A stretch of 5,306 bases of DNA from Clostridiales bacterium. GTDB taxonomy: Bacteria > Bacillota > Clostridia > Tissierellales > Sedimentibacteraceae. The notes beneath the pieces were generated by a model that saw nothing but the letters and a program-made list of their open reading frames with translations, ran no database searches and was not told the origin of the DNA. The DNA is taken from contig DMWH01000193.1 of the NCBI GenBank assembly GCA_003483345.1, forward strand, positions 1-5,306. The letters are read 5' to 3'. This document shows, piece by piece, positions 1 through 5,306 of the stretch. The translations under genes and the position numbers were made by a program. How positions within the stretch are numbered: the first letter of the stretch is position 1; every line of letters starts with the position of its first letter.

Positions 1-92
1 CTGCTGTCTGCATAAACCGGGAGGCTTGTGAGGGGTAACATTGTAATAACAAGCATAAATGTTAAAACCATGCTTAGAATTCGTTTTCCCAT
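1..92 (-). CDS. Secreted protein, N-terminal signal peptide only (cut by left edge)
   Basis: Thirty codons plus two bases are visible, starting at ATG (90-92) and running off the left edge without a stop. The translation begins MGKRILSMVLTFMLVITM and continues to LPVYA-DS. It has a short basic start (K3, R4), a hydrophobic core at about residues 5-19, and a V-Y-A signal peptidase I site predicted after residue 28. The start is supported by AAAGGGG at 102-108, nine bases upstream. The gene is therefore a Sec-exported protein of unknown mature function; the mature part lies outside the window. It is separated from the upstream gene set by an intrinsic terminator and a spacer of over 250 bases, so it is probably transcribed on its own. 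The exported-protein call is firm for a fragment this short; nothing more can be said of function. Confidence 0.82.
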   Translation of the reverse strand, partial: MGKRILSMVLTFMLVITMLPLTSLPVYADS

Positions 93-101
93 TACTTATA
101 G

Positions 102-108
102 CCCCTTT
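102..108 (-). promoter_or_regulatory. Ribosome binding site for the secreted protein
   Basis: AAAGGGG on the minus strand, nine bases before the ATG at 90-92. It supports that start, which is too short in the window to be found from ORF length. Confidence 0.75.
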
Positions 109-143
109 CTATTTTATTTTTTTAAAAAATAACAGGATAATTA

Positions 144-172
144 TTTATATATTCATTTATTTAAAAAAACAA
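144..172 (-). promoter_or_regulatory. Candidate sigma-A-type promoter for the secreted protein
   Basis: On the minus strand, TTGTTT (167-172) and TATAAA (144-149) are separated by 17 bases. The -10 differs from TATAAT at one position; the -35 keeps only the TTG. A transcript from here would have a leader of roughly 45-50 bases before the ATG at 90-92. The region is extremely AT-rich, so such matches can occur by chance. The placement after a terminator and before a separately initiated gene is what makes it credible. Confidence 0.3.
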
Positions 173-346
173 AACATTTTTTGAAATTATTCACATTTTT
201 GTCTTTTTATTCTAAAATAATAATTCGTTCTAGTTTCACAATTTTCTTCATAATTATTGTTGATAAATACCATAATACTGCCTAAAAATCTTGGGTAATG
301 TATTGTCACACTTGAATCTCCGCTGAGAGTTGTAGAATGTATACCC

Positions 347-401
347 AAAAACACAAACAGCGCCTGATATCATTATAATTTGATAATCAGGCGCTATTTG
401 T
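347..401 (-). terminator. Rho-independent terminator after the lipoprotein gene
   Basis: Stem arms at 353-368 and 386-401 form 16 pairs around a GC-rich core (AGCGCCTGAT / ATCAGGCGCT). Four more pairs (369-372 with 381-384) follow after a one-base bulge at 385, leaving an 8-base loop at 373-380. Reading on the minus strand, the stem is followed at once by a GTTTTT run (352-347). The position 358/396 pair is G-U in minus-strand RNA but an A-C mismatch in plus-strand RNA, so the fold favours the minus strand. It begins about 10 bases after the stop codon at 411-413 and marks the end of the gene set. Confidence 0.88.
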
Positions 402-410
402 TTTTTGACC

Positions 411-854
411 TTATTCTTTTATAAAAACTATGTTGTCATCCCCGGGGACTATGTGAGAAATTGTGATTCTGTCGACTCTTGTGTTTTCTTGAAGCATAAA
501 ATCCAAACGAGCTCCACTTTCTTCATGGTAGAGCTTTAAATTTGTAGCTCCGTCATATCTGTATTCACCGAAATCATACCAGGTGAATACATAGCTGTAG
601 TATGTGTTGTTTGGAGGATTATTCAGTGCCTCCATGTATTCATCGTCAAACTCCACAAACACGGTTTTATTGCTGCCATCAAAAGTAAACACAGCATTTT
701 GGCTTATAAAAACACCCTTGTGGGGCTCAGGCTCCGGACCTTCCATTTTAGGAGGTTTGTCATTGCTTCTTTGGCAGCCGGCTATAGTTAAAATTATAAT
801 AACAGCTGCAATATTAATTATGCAGGATAAAAACATGTTAGCTTTTAGTTTCAT
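411..854 (-). CDS. Small lipoprotein of unknown function (147 aa)
   Basis: The N-terminus MKLKANMFLSCII continues as a hydrophobic core to the lipobox L-T-I-A-G-C, with Cys27 the predicted lipidated residue. The protein should therefore be anchored to the outer face of the cytoplasmic membrane. A Pro/Glu-rich tether (about residues 33-46, including EGPEPEPHKG) leads to a single domain of about 100 residues (47-147). That domain alternates hydrophobic and polar residues, with many aromatics (NNTYYSYVFTWYDFGEYRY) and an ending VDRITISHIV...NIVFIKE. This pattern looks all-beta, but I recognise no family. ATG at 852-854 is preferred over the internal Met7 because it supplies the two lysines of the signal peptide. 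The gene follows the 880-residue protein by 8 bases, and its GGAAGGAG binding site lies inside the end of that gene, so translation is probably coupled. It is the last gene before the terminator. A role outside the membrane with the 880-residue protein is inference. Confidence 0.85.
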   Translation of the reverse strand: MKLKANMFLSCIINIAAVIIILTIAGCQRSNDKPPKMEGPEPEPHKGVFISQNAVFTFDGSNKTVFVEFDDEYMEALNNPPNNTYYSYVFTWYDFGEYRYDGATNLKLYHEESGARLDFMLQENTRVDRITISHIVPGDDNIVFIKE

Positions 855-862
855 AAAAACTT

Positions 863-3505
863 TTAATCTCCTTCCGGTATAATGGGTCCTGTATATCCGC
901 CCACAGGCTGCCCTCCGCCTGTGGGAGCCGGGGTTTCAGAGGTGCCTGAAGTTCTTCCAACCGGGCTTCCTTTTAATGCTGAAGTTCTTTCCACTTCATA
1001 CTCGTATATATATATGGAGCCAATTCTTGTGGATATGGTTTGGCTATATCCGACCCTTGCTCTTGGTTTTTTATATACTTCATAGATTTCGGCGATAAAA
1101 CTAAGCTCCATCCATTGATTGCCGGATTCTCTTTTGACTTTTCCTTCATATTGATTTGTTTCTTTATTTAAAACACATTGAACCATATAATCAGGATCAT
1201 AGTCTCCGTTTTCTAAGCAGGGTCCTATGAGAATTCCTTCTTTGTTTGATTCAATTCTGATTGCTTTGTAGTAGAGGTCCATTTCTTCTCCGGTAGTATA
1301 GTTGCCCCCTATGGCTTTACCGGTATAAATGCCATTTATATCTTCCATTCTTTTATCAATAGAGATAATAGTTGGATTTGATAGAGTGAATTCCTTGGAA
1401 ATTACTAGCTCCTGGACGCCTGTTTCTGTATTTTTCTCATAAAATTCTACATTTGTCGGACATCCTGCTTTAATATAAGCATATATATTACAGGTGAAAA
1501 CTGAATTGCTTCTTTCTCTTCTTTCCCTGCATATCCATTCGTCAGCTATTGCTTCATCACCTAATTTTGATAATTTAATTGTCATGTCAGACAGGGGTGA
1601 AGCCGGGAAAAATTCTCCCTCCTTTAAATTTTCATCTACAATTTGAAAATCAATTTCCATATTTACAACATCCCAAAGTTTTACTACCTCATTTAAGGTA
1701 AGCTCATTTAATTCCAAAAGAGCCTTTTGAGCCATGGCTTTCATGATCGGTCTTAAATACTCTTTCATTTTTTGCCTGTAATTTGCTTTATACTCTTGGA
1801 TTTCAGATTCTACAGGCCATTCCCATTCATCATATAGATTTGACTTGAAAATAATGCCTGTTTCAACAGACTTAAGAATGTCAGTAAGCTCAGCGTAGCC
1901 AAAGTGGTACCAGAAGACATCTAAATAGGACTCCAAGAGTCTTTCTAATGCTTTTATCATTTCTATGGGATTTTCTTTATATTTTTTTTGTATGGCATTA
2001 AATGCTTGTGCCCACCCGTATTCTCCACTCAGCTTAATAGACCTGTTTCTGCTTTTTGCCAGTTCTTTATCATATTCCGAATAAGATGGATCTTCTATTT
2101 CTCTCCAATAGACGCATATTTCTTCATCCGGCAAATATTTAATGTAACCGGATTCACTTGCTATGCGATAGGCTAAATATCTTGGTTCATTCTCAGACAT
2201 ATATTCATAAGCTGTCGTTCCAACATCATAAGTCAAACCTGTAAGCCAGACTCCTCCTGCAATTACTGTGAGTTCAGGTGCTGCTAAAAGTGTTCCGGCT
2301 CCGGATATGGCTATTTCGGTAAGGTCAAAAATATTACTAATTATAATATCTGATGTAGCTACCCCATTGTACCATTGATATGCAATTTTTGAAAGTACAA
2401 AAAGCTTCCCTGCTTTGCTGAAGCCACTAATAGTATCTTTGTAAATTTCAGGAGATAAAGCATATAAAGAATACTCTCCCGCTGATGCTCCATGATTCAT
2501 AACATTTAAAAAACTTGTTGCAAAGTCATTTACCGGTACTGTTTTATAGTCAATATAGGTTTGAAATGTTTTTTCATCAACAAATTGATAGTATCTTTCG
2601 ATATTTCTTCCCGTAGTATATACAGGTGTTGTAGGTCCCTTATATCTTCTCGAATACTGAAATAAGTGGGCAATCTTTTTAGCATCTTCCAAATTATCAT
2701 CCTGAAATACGCCAAAGGGTGAAAAATGATTGGTTAGAATTGCTACAGTGTTGGCTTCGGCATTTATCCAGGAAGGTATCATCTCCCATTTGCTTTCGTT
2801 TTCATTGTAATACTGGACAAATATGGTACTTTCTTCATAAAGATTGTCTTCAATTGCCGGATAGTATGGCATTTCAATATAGACAGGCACGTTAAATTCA
2901 GAAATACCTTCTATTTCAAAATCATAGGCCTGGATTGTAAAGCCTTTTTCATTGTCACTGATTTGATTTAATTTTTTTACCTTGACTTCCCTTGTTACAT
3001 CTATATTATAAGAAGTAAAATTGATATAGGTGTTTTCGATTCTTATTTCCGGCTCATCAGGGCTCACGAATCCTGACTGGGCAGGGACATTTAAATCATC
3101 ATCACTTATTTTTACATCACTTATAACATATTCACTTATGCTTTTGTTTTCATTCTTGCTTCCGGTGGTTAGAATACTGCCCGGTTTATTGAGCTTATCA
3201 GATAAGAAGTTTATTATATTAACTGCAATAAAAATTATCAGCAAAAGTGCGGCTATTTTCCCAAATATTCCTCTTTTCTTTTTGGCTGTTTTTGTTTCAT
3301 TATCACTGAAGTATTTTTCTTTTTGCTTTTGCTTAATGCTATTATCAATAACATCCGGTCCTTTTATATTTTTCTTCGAAGGTTGTGAATCTCTGACAGA
3401 TGGTGATTTTGACTGATTGTTCTGCAAGGCACCGCAATGTCTGCAGAATTTAACGCTATTATTGATTGTATTGCCACATTTCCTGCAATATTTTACTTTA
3501 TTCAA
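863..3505 (-). CDS. Zinc-ribbon, single-pass membrane protein with very large outside region (880 aa)
   Basis: The start is TTG (3503-3505). AAGGGGGAG ends five bases before it, an in-frame TAA lies just upstream, and the zinc ribbon begins at once, so no later start fits. Domains in order: (a) zinc ribbon, Cys7-x2-Cys10-x10-Cys21-x2-Cys24; (b) charged linker, residues 26-78; (c) one membrane helix, about 79-101, preceded by AKKKRG, so N-terminus inside and the rest outside; (d) beta-rich region about 150-268, with VPVYIEMPYYP and a WEMIPSW...NHFSPFGVF ending that recall ZU5-like domains of clostridial surface proteins; (e) mainly helical region, about 270-630, containing a Gly/Ala-rich hydrophobic stretch at about 384-428; (f) beta-rich C-terminal regions, about 635-718 and 721-840, the latter starting GIYTGKA; (g) Pro/Gly/Thr-rich tail, 841-880. 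Six cysteines lie outside (464, 659, 672, 682, 763, 777). The ribbon and topology are clear, the ZU5 resemblance is tentative, and function is unknown. Confidence 0.85.
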   Translation of the reverse strand: MNKVKYCRKCGNTINNSVKFCRHCGALQNNQSKSPSVRDSQPSKKNIKGPDVIDNSIKQKQKEKYFSDNETKTAKKKRGIFGKIAALLLIIFIAVNIINFLSDKLNKPGSILTTGSKNENKSISEYVISDVKISDDDLNVPAQSGFVSPDEPEIRIENTYINFTSYNIDVTREVKVKKLNQISDNEKGFTIQAYDFEIEGISEFNVPVYIEMPYYPAIEDNLYEESTIFVQYYNENESKWEMIPSWINAEANTVAILTNHFSPFGVFQDDNLEDAKKIAHLFQYSRRYKGPTTPVYTTGRNIERYYQFVDEKTFQTYIDYKTVPVNDFATSFLNVMNHGASAGEYSLYALSPEIYKDTISGFSKAGKLFVLSKIAYQWYNGVATSDIIISNIFDLTEIAISGAGTLLAAPELTVIAGGVWLTGLTYDVGTTAYEYMSENEPRYLAYRIASESGYIKYLPDEEICVYWREIEDPSYSEYDKELAKSRNRSIKLSGEYGWAQAFNAIQKKYKENPIEMIKALERLLESYLDVFWYHFGYAELTDILKSVETGIIFKSNLYDEWEWPVESEIQEYKANYRQKMKEYLRPIMKAMAQKALLELNELTLNEVVKLWDVVNMEIDFQIVDENLKEGEFFPASPLSDMTIKLSKLGDEAIADEWICRERRERSNSVFTCNIYAYIKAGCPTNVEFYEKNTETGVQELVISKEFTLSNPTIISIDKRMEDINGIYTGKAIGGNYTTGEEMDLYYKAIRIESNKEGILIGPCLENGDYDPDYMVQCVLNKETNQYEGKVKRESGNQWMELSFIAEIYEVYKKPRARVGYSQTISTRIGSIYIYEYEVERTSALKGSPVGRTSGTSETPAPTGGGQPVGGYTGPIIPEGD
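868..875 (-). promoter_or_regulatory. Ribosome binding site of the lipoprotein gene, inside the preceding gene
   Basis: GGAAGGAG on the minus strand overlaps the last codons (Glu-Gly-Asp-stop) of the 880-residue protein gene. Its spacing to the ATG at 852-854 is 13 bases, longer than usual. The overlap with the upstream stop suggests that ribosomes finishing the long gene restart here. Confidence 0.6.
900..925 (-). repeat. Perfect 9-bp inverted repeat inside the 3' end of the 880-aa gene
   Basis: CCCACAGGC (900-908) and GCCTGTGGG (917-925) flank an 8-base spacer. The hairpin encodes part of the Gly/Pro tail (PTGGGQPVGG) and ends about 35 bases before the stop codon. No T-run follows it on the minus strand, so it is not an intrinsic terminator. 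It may simply reflect Gly/Pro codons, or it could be an mRNA structure close to the start of the next gene. Confidence 0.6.
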
Positions 3506-3510
3506 TGCAA

Positions 3511-3519
3511 CTCCCCCTT
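3511..3519 (-). promoter_or_regulatory. Ribosome binding site that fixes the TTG start of the 880-aa protein
   Basis: AAGGGGGAG on the minus strand, five bases before TTG at 3503-3505. No ATG or GTG is available in frame between the upstream stop and the zinc ribbon. This site therefore decides the start. Confidence 0.8.
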
Positions 3520-3540
3520 ATATTTATATTTTGAGACTTG

Positions 3541-4413
3541 CTATTTTTCAATAATTTTAATATTTTTCGGACAATTCTCTAAAATAAATTCCTTTATAAA
3601 GAGATAATCTTCTTTTTCCGCATAAATCTGGTTTTTATTTAAGGATTCATTTAAATAAATTGTATTCATCCTCGGACTGAATTTAACGGAGCTAACCTTT
3701 TTAAAATTTGTGTATAAGCTTTTTCTGGATGCTCCCAAAAGGCCTGCTCCTGCTGCAGAAATATTCCCTGAAGAAAGGCCTATTAAAGCCGTAAGAAATC
3801 CCAAGGCCTGTGCTTTTTTATGTTGTTTGTCCAATTGTATATGATTAACACCCTTCTTATCCATTTTAAACAATACATAGTATTTACCGCCATATGCTAT
3901 GCTGAGCATTACATATGCCGCAACCATAAGAACAGTCATCAATACGGCACCTATTCCAAGCATGGAAAGTAAAAGCTTAAAGGCTTCCCCTATACCATCT
4001 CCTAATGTCAAAAAGAACATTAATAAGACCGGAACCATCAAGGCTATAAGCGAAACTTTAAAAGCTGTTATCAGGACTGCAGGATTTTTCCACAATGAAA
4101 ATTCATACATCCAGCTGTAGCTTCCTGTACTGTTCTTAGTAATATTTTTTGAAATAATAGTTGATTGTTCTATCGCTGTTTCATCAAACTCCGCTTTTTC
4201 TTGAATCTCTTCTGATTCTTGGATTTCTTCTGTTTCTTGAATCCCTTCTATTTTATCTGCCACGCTTGTTTCCTGAATTTCGGCTGTTTCTACAGCCACT
4301 GCATCGTCTGATTCTAATACCATTTCTGTTTCCTTATTGTTTATCTGTTCGCCGCAGTTCTCACAAAATAGAGCATCATCCTTATTTTCATAACCGCATT
4401 TTTCACAAAACAT
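3541..4413 (-). CDS. Zinc-ribbon, two-helix membrane protein with possible PH-like cytoplasmic domain (290 aa)
   Basis: Starts at ATG (4411-4413) with AGGAGG five bases upstream. Residues 1-22 form a zinc ribbon, Cys3-x2-Cys6-x10-Cys17-x2-Cys20, with the same spacing as in the 880-residue protein. Residues 27-83 are a strongly acidic linker with repeated IQE motifs (at 46, 58, 64, 70). Two membrane helices follow, about 112-137 and 146-174, joined by a short loop (TLGDGIGEAFK). The flanking lysines place both ends of the protein in the cytoplasm. Residues 175-287 look like a compact alpha/beta domain: YYVLFKMDKKGV, a Gly/Ala hydrophobic insert (about 203-228), KKVSSVKF, NTIYLN, then a final helix ending ENCPKN. 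That order (strands then a C-terminal helix) suggests a bacterial PH-like fold, but this is inference. The gene sits 36 bases after the upstream gene and 35 before the 880-residue gene, in one apparent operon. No catalytic motif is visible, so a scaffold or adaptor role is more likely than an enzyme. Confidence 0.87.
   Translation of the reverse strand: MFCEKCGYENKDDALFCENCGEQINNKETEMVLESDDAVAVETAEIQETSVADKIEGIQETEEIQESEEIQEKAEFDETAIEQSTIISKNITKNSTGSYSWMYEFSLWKNPAVLITAFKVSLIALMVPVLLMFFLTLGDGIGEAFKLLLSMLGIGAVLMTVLMVAAYVMLSIAYGGKYYVLFKMDKKGVNHIQLDKQHKKAQALGFLTALIGLSSGNISAAGAGLLGASRKSLYTNFKKVSSVKFSPRMNTIYLNESLNKNQIYAEKEDYLFIKEFILENCPKNIKIIEK
4198..4251 (-). repeat. Three tandem 18-bp units coding for a Glu-rich linker
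   Basis: Units at 4198-4215, 4216-4233 and 4234-4251 follow the pattern TTCTTGRATYYCTTCTNN on the plus strand and encode a six-residue EGIQET/EEIQES-type repeat in the 290-residue protein. A further copy at 4270-4287 keeps the 18-base register after one diverged unit. The array is in frame, so gain or loss of units would only change the length of the acidic cytoplasmic linker. Confidence 0.8.
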
Positions 4414-4418
4414 ATCTA

Positions 4419-4424
4419 CCTCCT
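4419..4424 (-). promoter_or_regulatory. Ribosome binding site of the 290-aa protein gene
   Basis: A consensus AGGAGG on the minus strand, five bases before ATG at 4411-4413. It is the best match in the window and predicts strong translation relative to the TTG-started gene that follows. Confidence 0.8.
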
Positions 4425-4449
4425 GCTCTCTTATATAATAAGCAAATTT

Positions 4450-5306
4450 TCATCGCACAAATGCCATTGAAAAAACCAAATCTGCAAATCCGTCATTGTC
4501 ATCATCCCTGAATAAATAACTCTGCCCGTACTGTTTTCCTTCCTTCTCCCAGAAAATAACATCCATTACTTTGTCATCTGCCAATGCCATTTGTAAAATT
4601 CCTTCTCCATAGCTGCCCAATACCATATCGGTTGAATCTTCTTCATCATAAAAATACTTCTCTCCATCATATTTTGTATATTGATGAGTTAATAAAACCG
4701 ATGTATTTGCTCCCATATGGGCCGAATCAGGACTATATTCACTAATAACAGCTGAGGAATAATGAATTTCTTCAGTATCCGGCAAATAGTTAACAGCCAT
4801 AAGTTTCCACTCCCCCAATATGTCCATGTAAGAAAGTTCAACAGCTCCTTCAGGTATCTCATAGTAATATTCCTCAAAATGCCAATTGAAATCATCCTCA
4901 TTTATTATTACAGAATCATTGGCTGCAGGTAAATTGTTCTCAGGTCCATTGTTTTCGGGACCGTTGGCGGGAGGCTGTTCCTCCTGAGGTATACTTTCCC
5001 TGCCCATTGGTGGTTTAGTTGAATTTTCAACAGTTTTTTGGGAATTCTTGCCTATGAATTGTCTTAAAAGAGAATATCCTCCGACTAATACAACAGCTAA
5101 AACAAGAAATACTGCTGCTTTTTTTATCAAGCCGGATTTTTTAGGCTTTGGAGTTCTTGGATATTCATATTCCTTTTCTATCTCTTGTTCGTAGCGCGAC
5201 CTCCTTTCCTGTTTATTATATGACGCGTTTTCTTGTTCGGAATGTATACTATTGTCTGTGTCTTCATCAGATTGAATAAAAATCTCAGGAATGACTTCAC
5301 TTCCAC
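4450..5306 (-). CDS. Membrane-anchored protein with beta-rich outside domain, 5' end beyond right edge
   Basis: The frame is open from the TGA at 4450-4452 to the right edge with no stop, giving 284 visible residues. A TTG at 5128-5130 is not a credible start: it has no binding site and would remove the basic flank of the membrane helix. Visible parts: a charged cytoplasmic stretch (1-58) with acidic residues, then RRSRYEQEIEKEYEYP and PRTPKPKKSG; one membrane helix (about 62-80, AAVFLVLAVVLVGGYSLL), N-terminus inside; a Pro/Asn/Glu tether (about 90-128) with NGPEN repeated; and an outside domain (about 140-284). That domain starts near LSYMDILGEWKLMAVNYLP, alternates like a beta barrel, and ends YLFRDDDNDGFADLVF, where D-D-D-N-D-G-x-x-D fits a DxDxDG calcium-binding loop. 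The topology copies the 880-residue protein, so a zinc ribbon at the missing N-terminus is likely (inference). A lipocalin-like fold is possible but unproven. Confidence 0.83.
   Translation of the reverse strand, partial: GSEVIPEIFIQSDEDTDNSIHSEQENASYNKQERRSRYEQEIEKEYEYPRTPKPKKSGLIKKAAVFLVLAVVLVGGYSLLRQFIGKNSQKTVENSTKPPMGRESIPQEEQPPANGPENNGPENNLPAANDSVIINEDDFNWHFEEYYYEIPEGAVELSYMDILGEWKLMAVNYLPDTEEIHYSSAVISEYSPDSAHMGANTSVLLTHQYTKYDGEKYFYDEEDSTDMVLGSYGEGILQMALADDKVMDVIFWEKEGKQYGQSYLFRDDDNDGFADLVFSMAFVR
4933..4962 (-). repeat. Two tandem 15-bp units coding for NGPEN
   Basis: Units at 4933-4947 and 4948-4962 (ATTGTTYTCRGGWCC on the plus strand) differ at three positions and encode the repeated NGPEN of the extracytoplasmic tether in the right-edge protein. 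This looks like a small in-frame duplication in a flexible linker. Confidence 0.7.

Larger units (their letters stand above)
93..346. other. AT-rich intergenic spacer
   Basis: The spacer between the terminator of the four-gene set and the secreted-protein gene. It holds the candidate promoter (144-172) and the binding site (102-108) near its left end. The right half (about 187-346) lies within an uninterrupted minus-strand frame with no convincing start, described in the findings. I see no tRNA, riboswitch-like fold or direct repeats here. Confidence 0.6.

Noticed and set aside
604..1085. Two plus-strand open frames (604-882 and 882-1085)
   Set aside because: Both are antisense to the lipoprotein and to the tail of the 880-residue protein, with no binding site and no recognisable protein features.
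2530..2715. 61-codon minus-strand frame inside the 880-residue gene
   Set aside because: An out-of-frame shadow within continuous coding sequence, with no domain features.
3030..3416. 128-codon plus-strand open frame opposite the 880-residue gene
   Set aside because: It lies wholly antisense to the zinc-ribbon, linker and membrane part of a well-supported gene. Its hydrophobic composition is the complement of Lys/Asn/Glu-rich codons.
4428..4440. Short palindrome CTTATATAATAAG in the gap before the 290-residue gene, considered as an operator or promoter element
   Set aside because: Only five pairs, made almost wholly of A and T, in a 36-base gap within an apparent operon; expected by chance.
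4161..4511. 116-codon plus-strand open frame over the repeat linker
   Set aside because: Antisense to two supported genes. Its Leu/Phe-rich repeats mirror the Glu-rich tandem repeat.
5128..5130. TTG as the start of the right-edge membrane protein (226-residue version)
   Set aside because: No binding site upstream, the frame stays open to the window edge, and the upstream codons supply the basic flank of the membrane helix.
5197..5212. GGAAAGGAGG sequence on the minus strand resembling a strong ribosome binding site
   Set aside because: No ATG, GTG or TTG follows within a usable distance in any frame that stays open. It is explained by Gln-Glu-Arg-Arg codons in the linker.

Overview
The window reads as chromosomal DNA of a low-G+C Bacillota, most likely a member of the Clostridia. 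This rests on the AT-rich base composition, strong purine-rich ribosome binding sites (AGGAGG, AAGGGGGAG, AAAGGGG), a classical lipobox lipoprotein, a Gram-positive-style signal peptide, and zinc-ribbon membrane proteins of a kind common in clostridia. No genus can be fixed from the sequence alone. Every supportable gene lies on the minus strand, so the biological order runs right to left.

From the right edge, the layout is as follows. (1) A membrane-anchored protein whose 5' end lies outside the window (4450-5306): charged linker, one membrane segment, Pro/Asn linker, then a beta-rich outside domain ending in a DxDxDG calcium-loop-like motif. (2) A 290-residue protein (3541-4413): N-terminal zinc ribbon, acidic tandem-repeat linker, two membrane segments and a cytoplasmic domain that may be PH-like. 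(3) An 880-residue protein starting at TTG (863-3505): N-terminal zinc ribbon, one membrane segment and a very large outside portion. (4) A 147-residue lipoprotein (411-854). A good intrinsic terminator (347-401) closes this set. The gaps between the genes are 36, 35 and 8 bases with no terminator between them, so they look like one transcript that begins beyond the right edge.

After the terminator comes an AT-rich spacer (about 93-346). It holds a candidate promoter and an unexplained short open frame. At the left edge is the first 30 codons of a secreted protein with a clear signal peptide and its own ribosome binding site.

No enzymatic function can be assigned to any gene. What the set shares is topology: small cytoplasmic zinc ribbons joined through charged linkers and membrane helices to unrelated domains, plus an outward-facing lipoprotein. 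That suggests a cell-envelope assembly or sensing module, which is an inference. I see no RNA genes, CRISPR array, insertion sequence or other mobile element.
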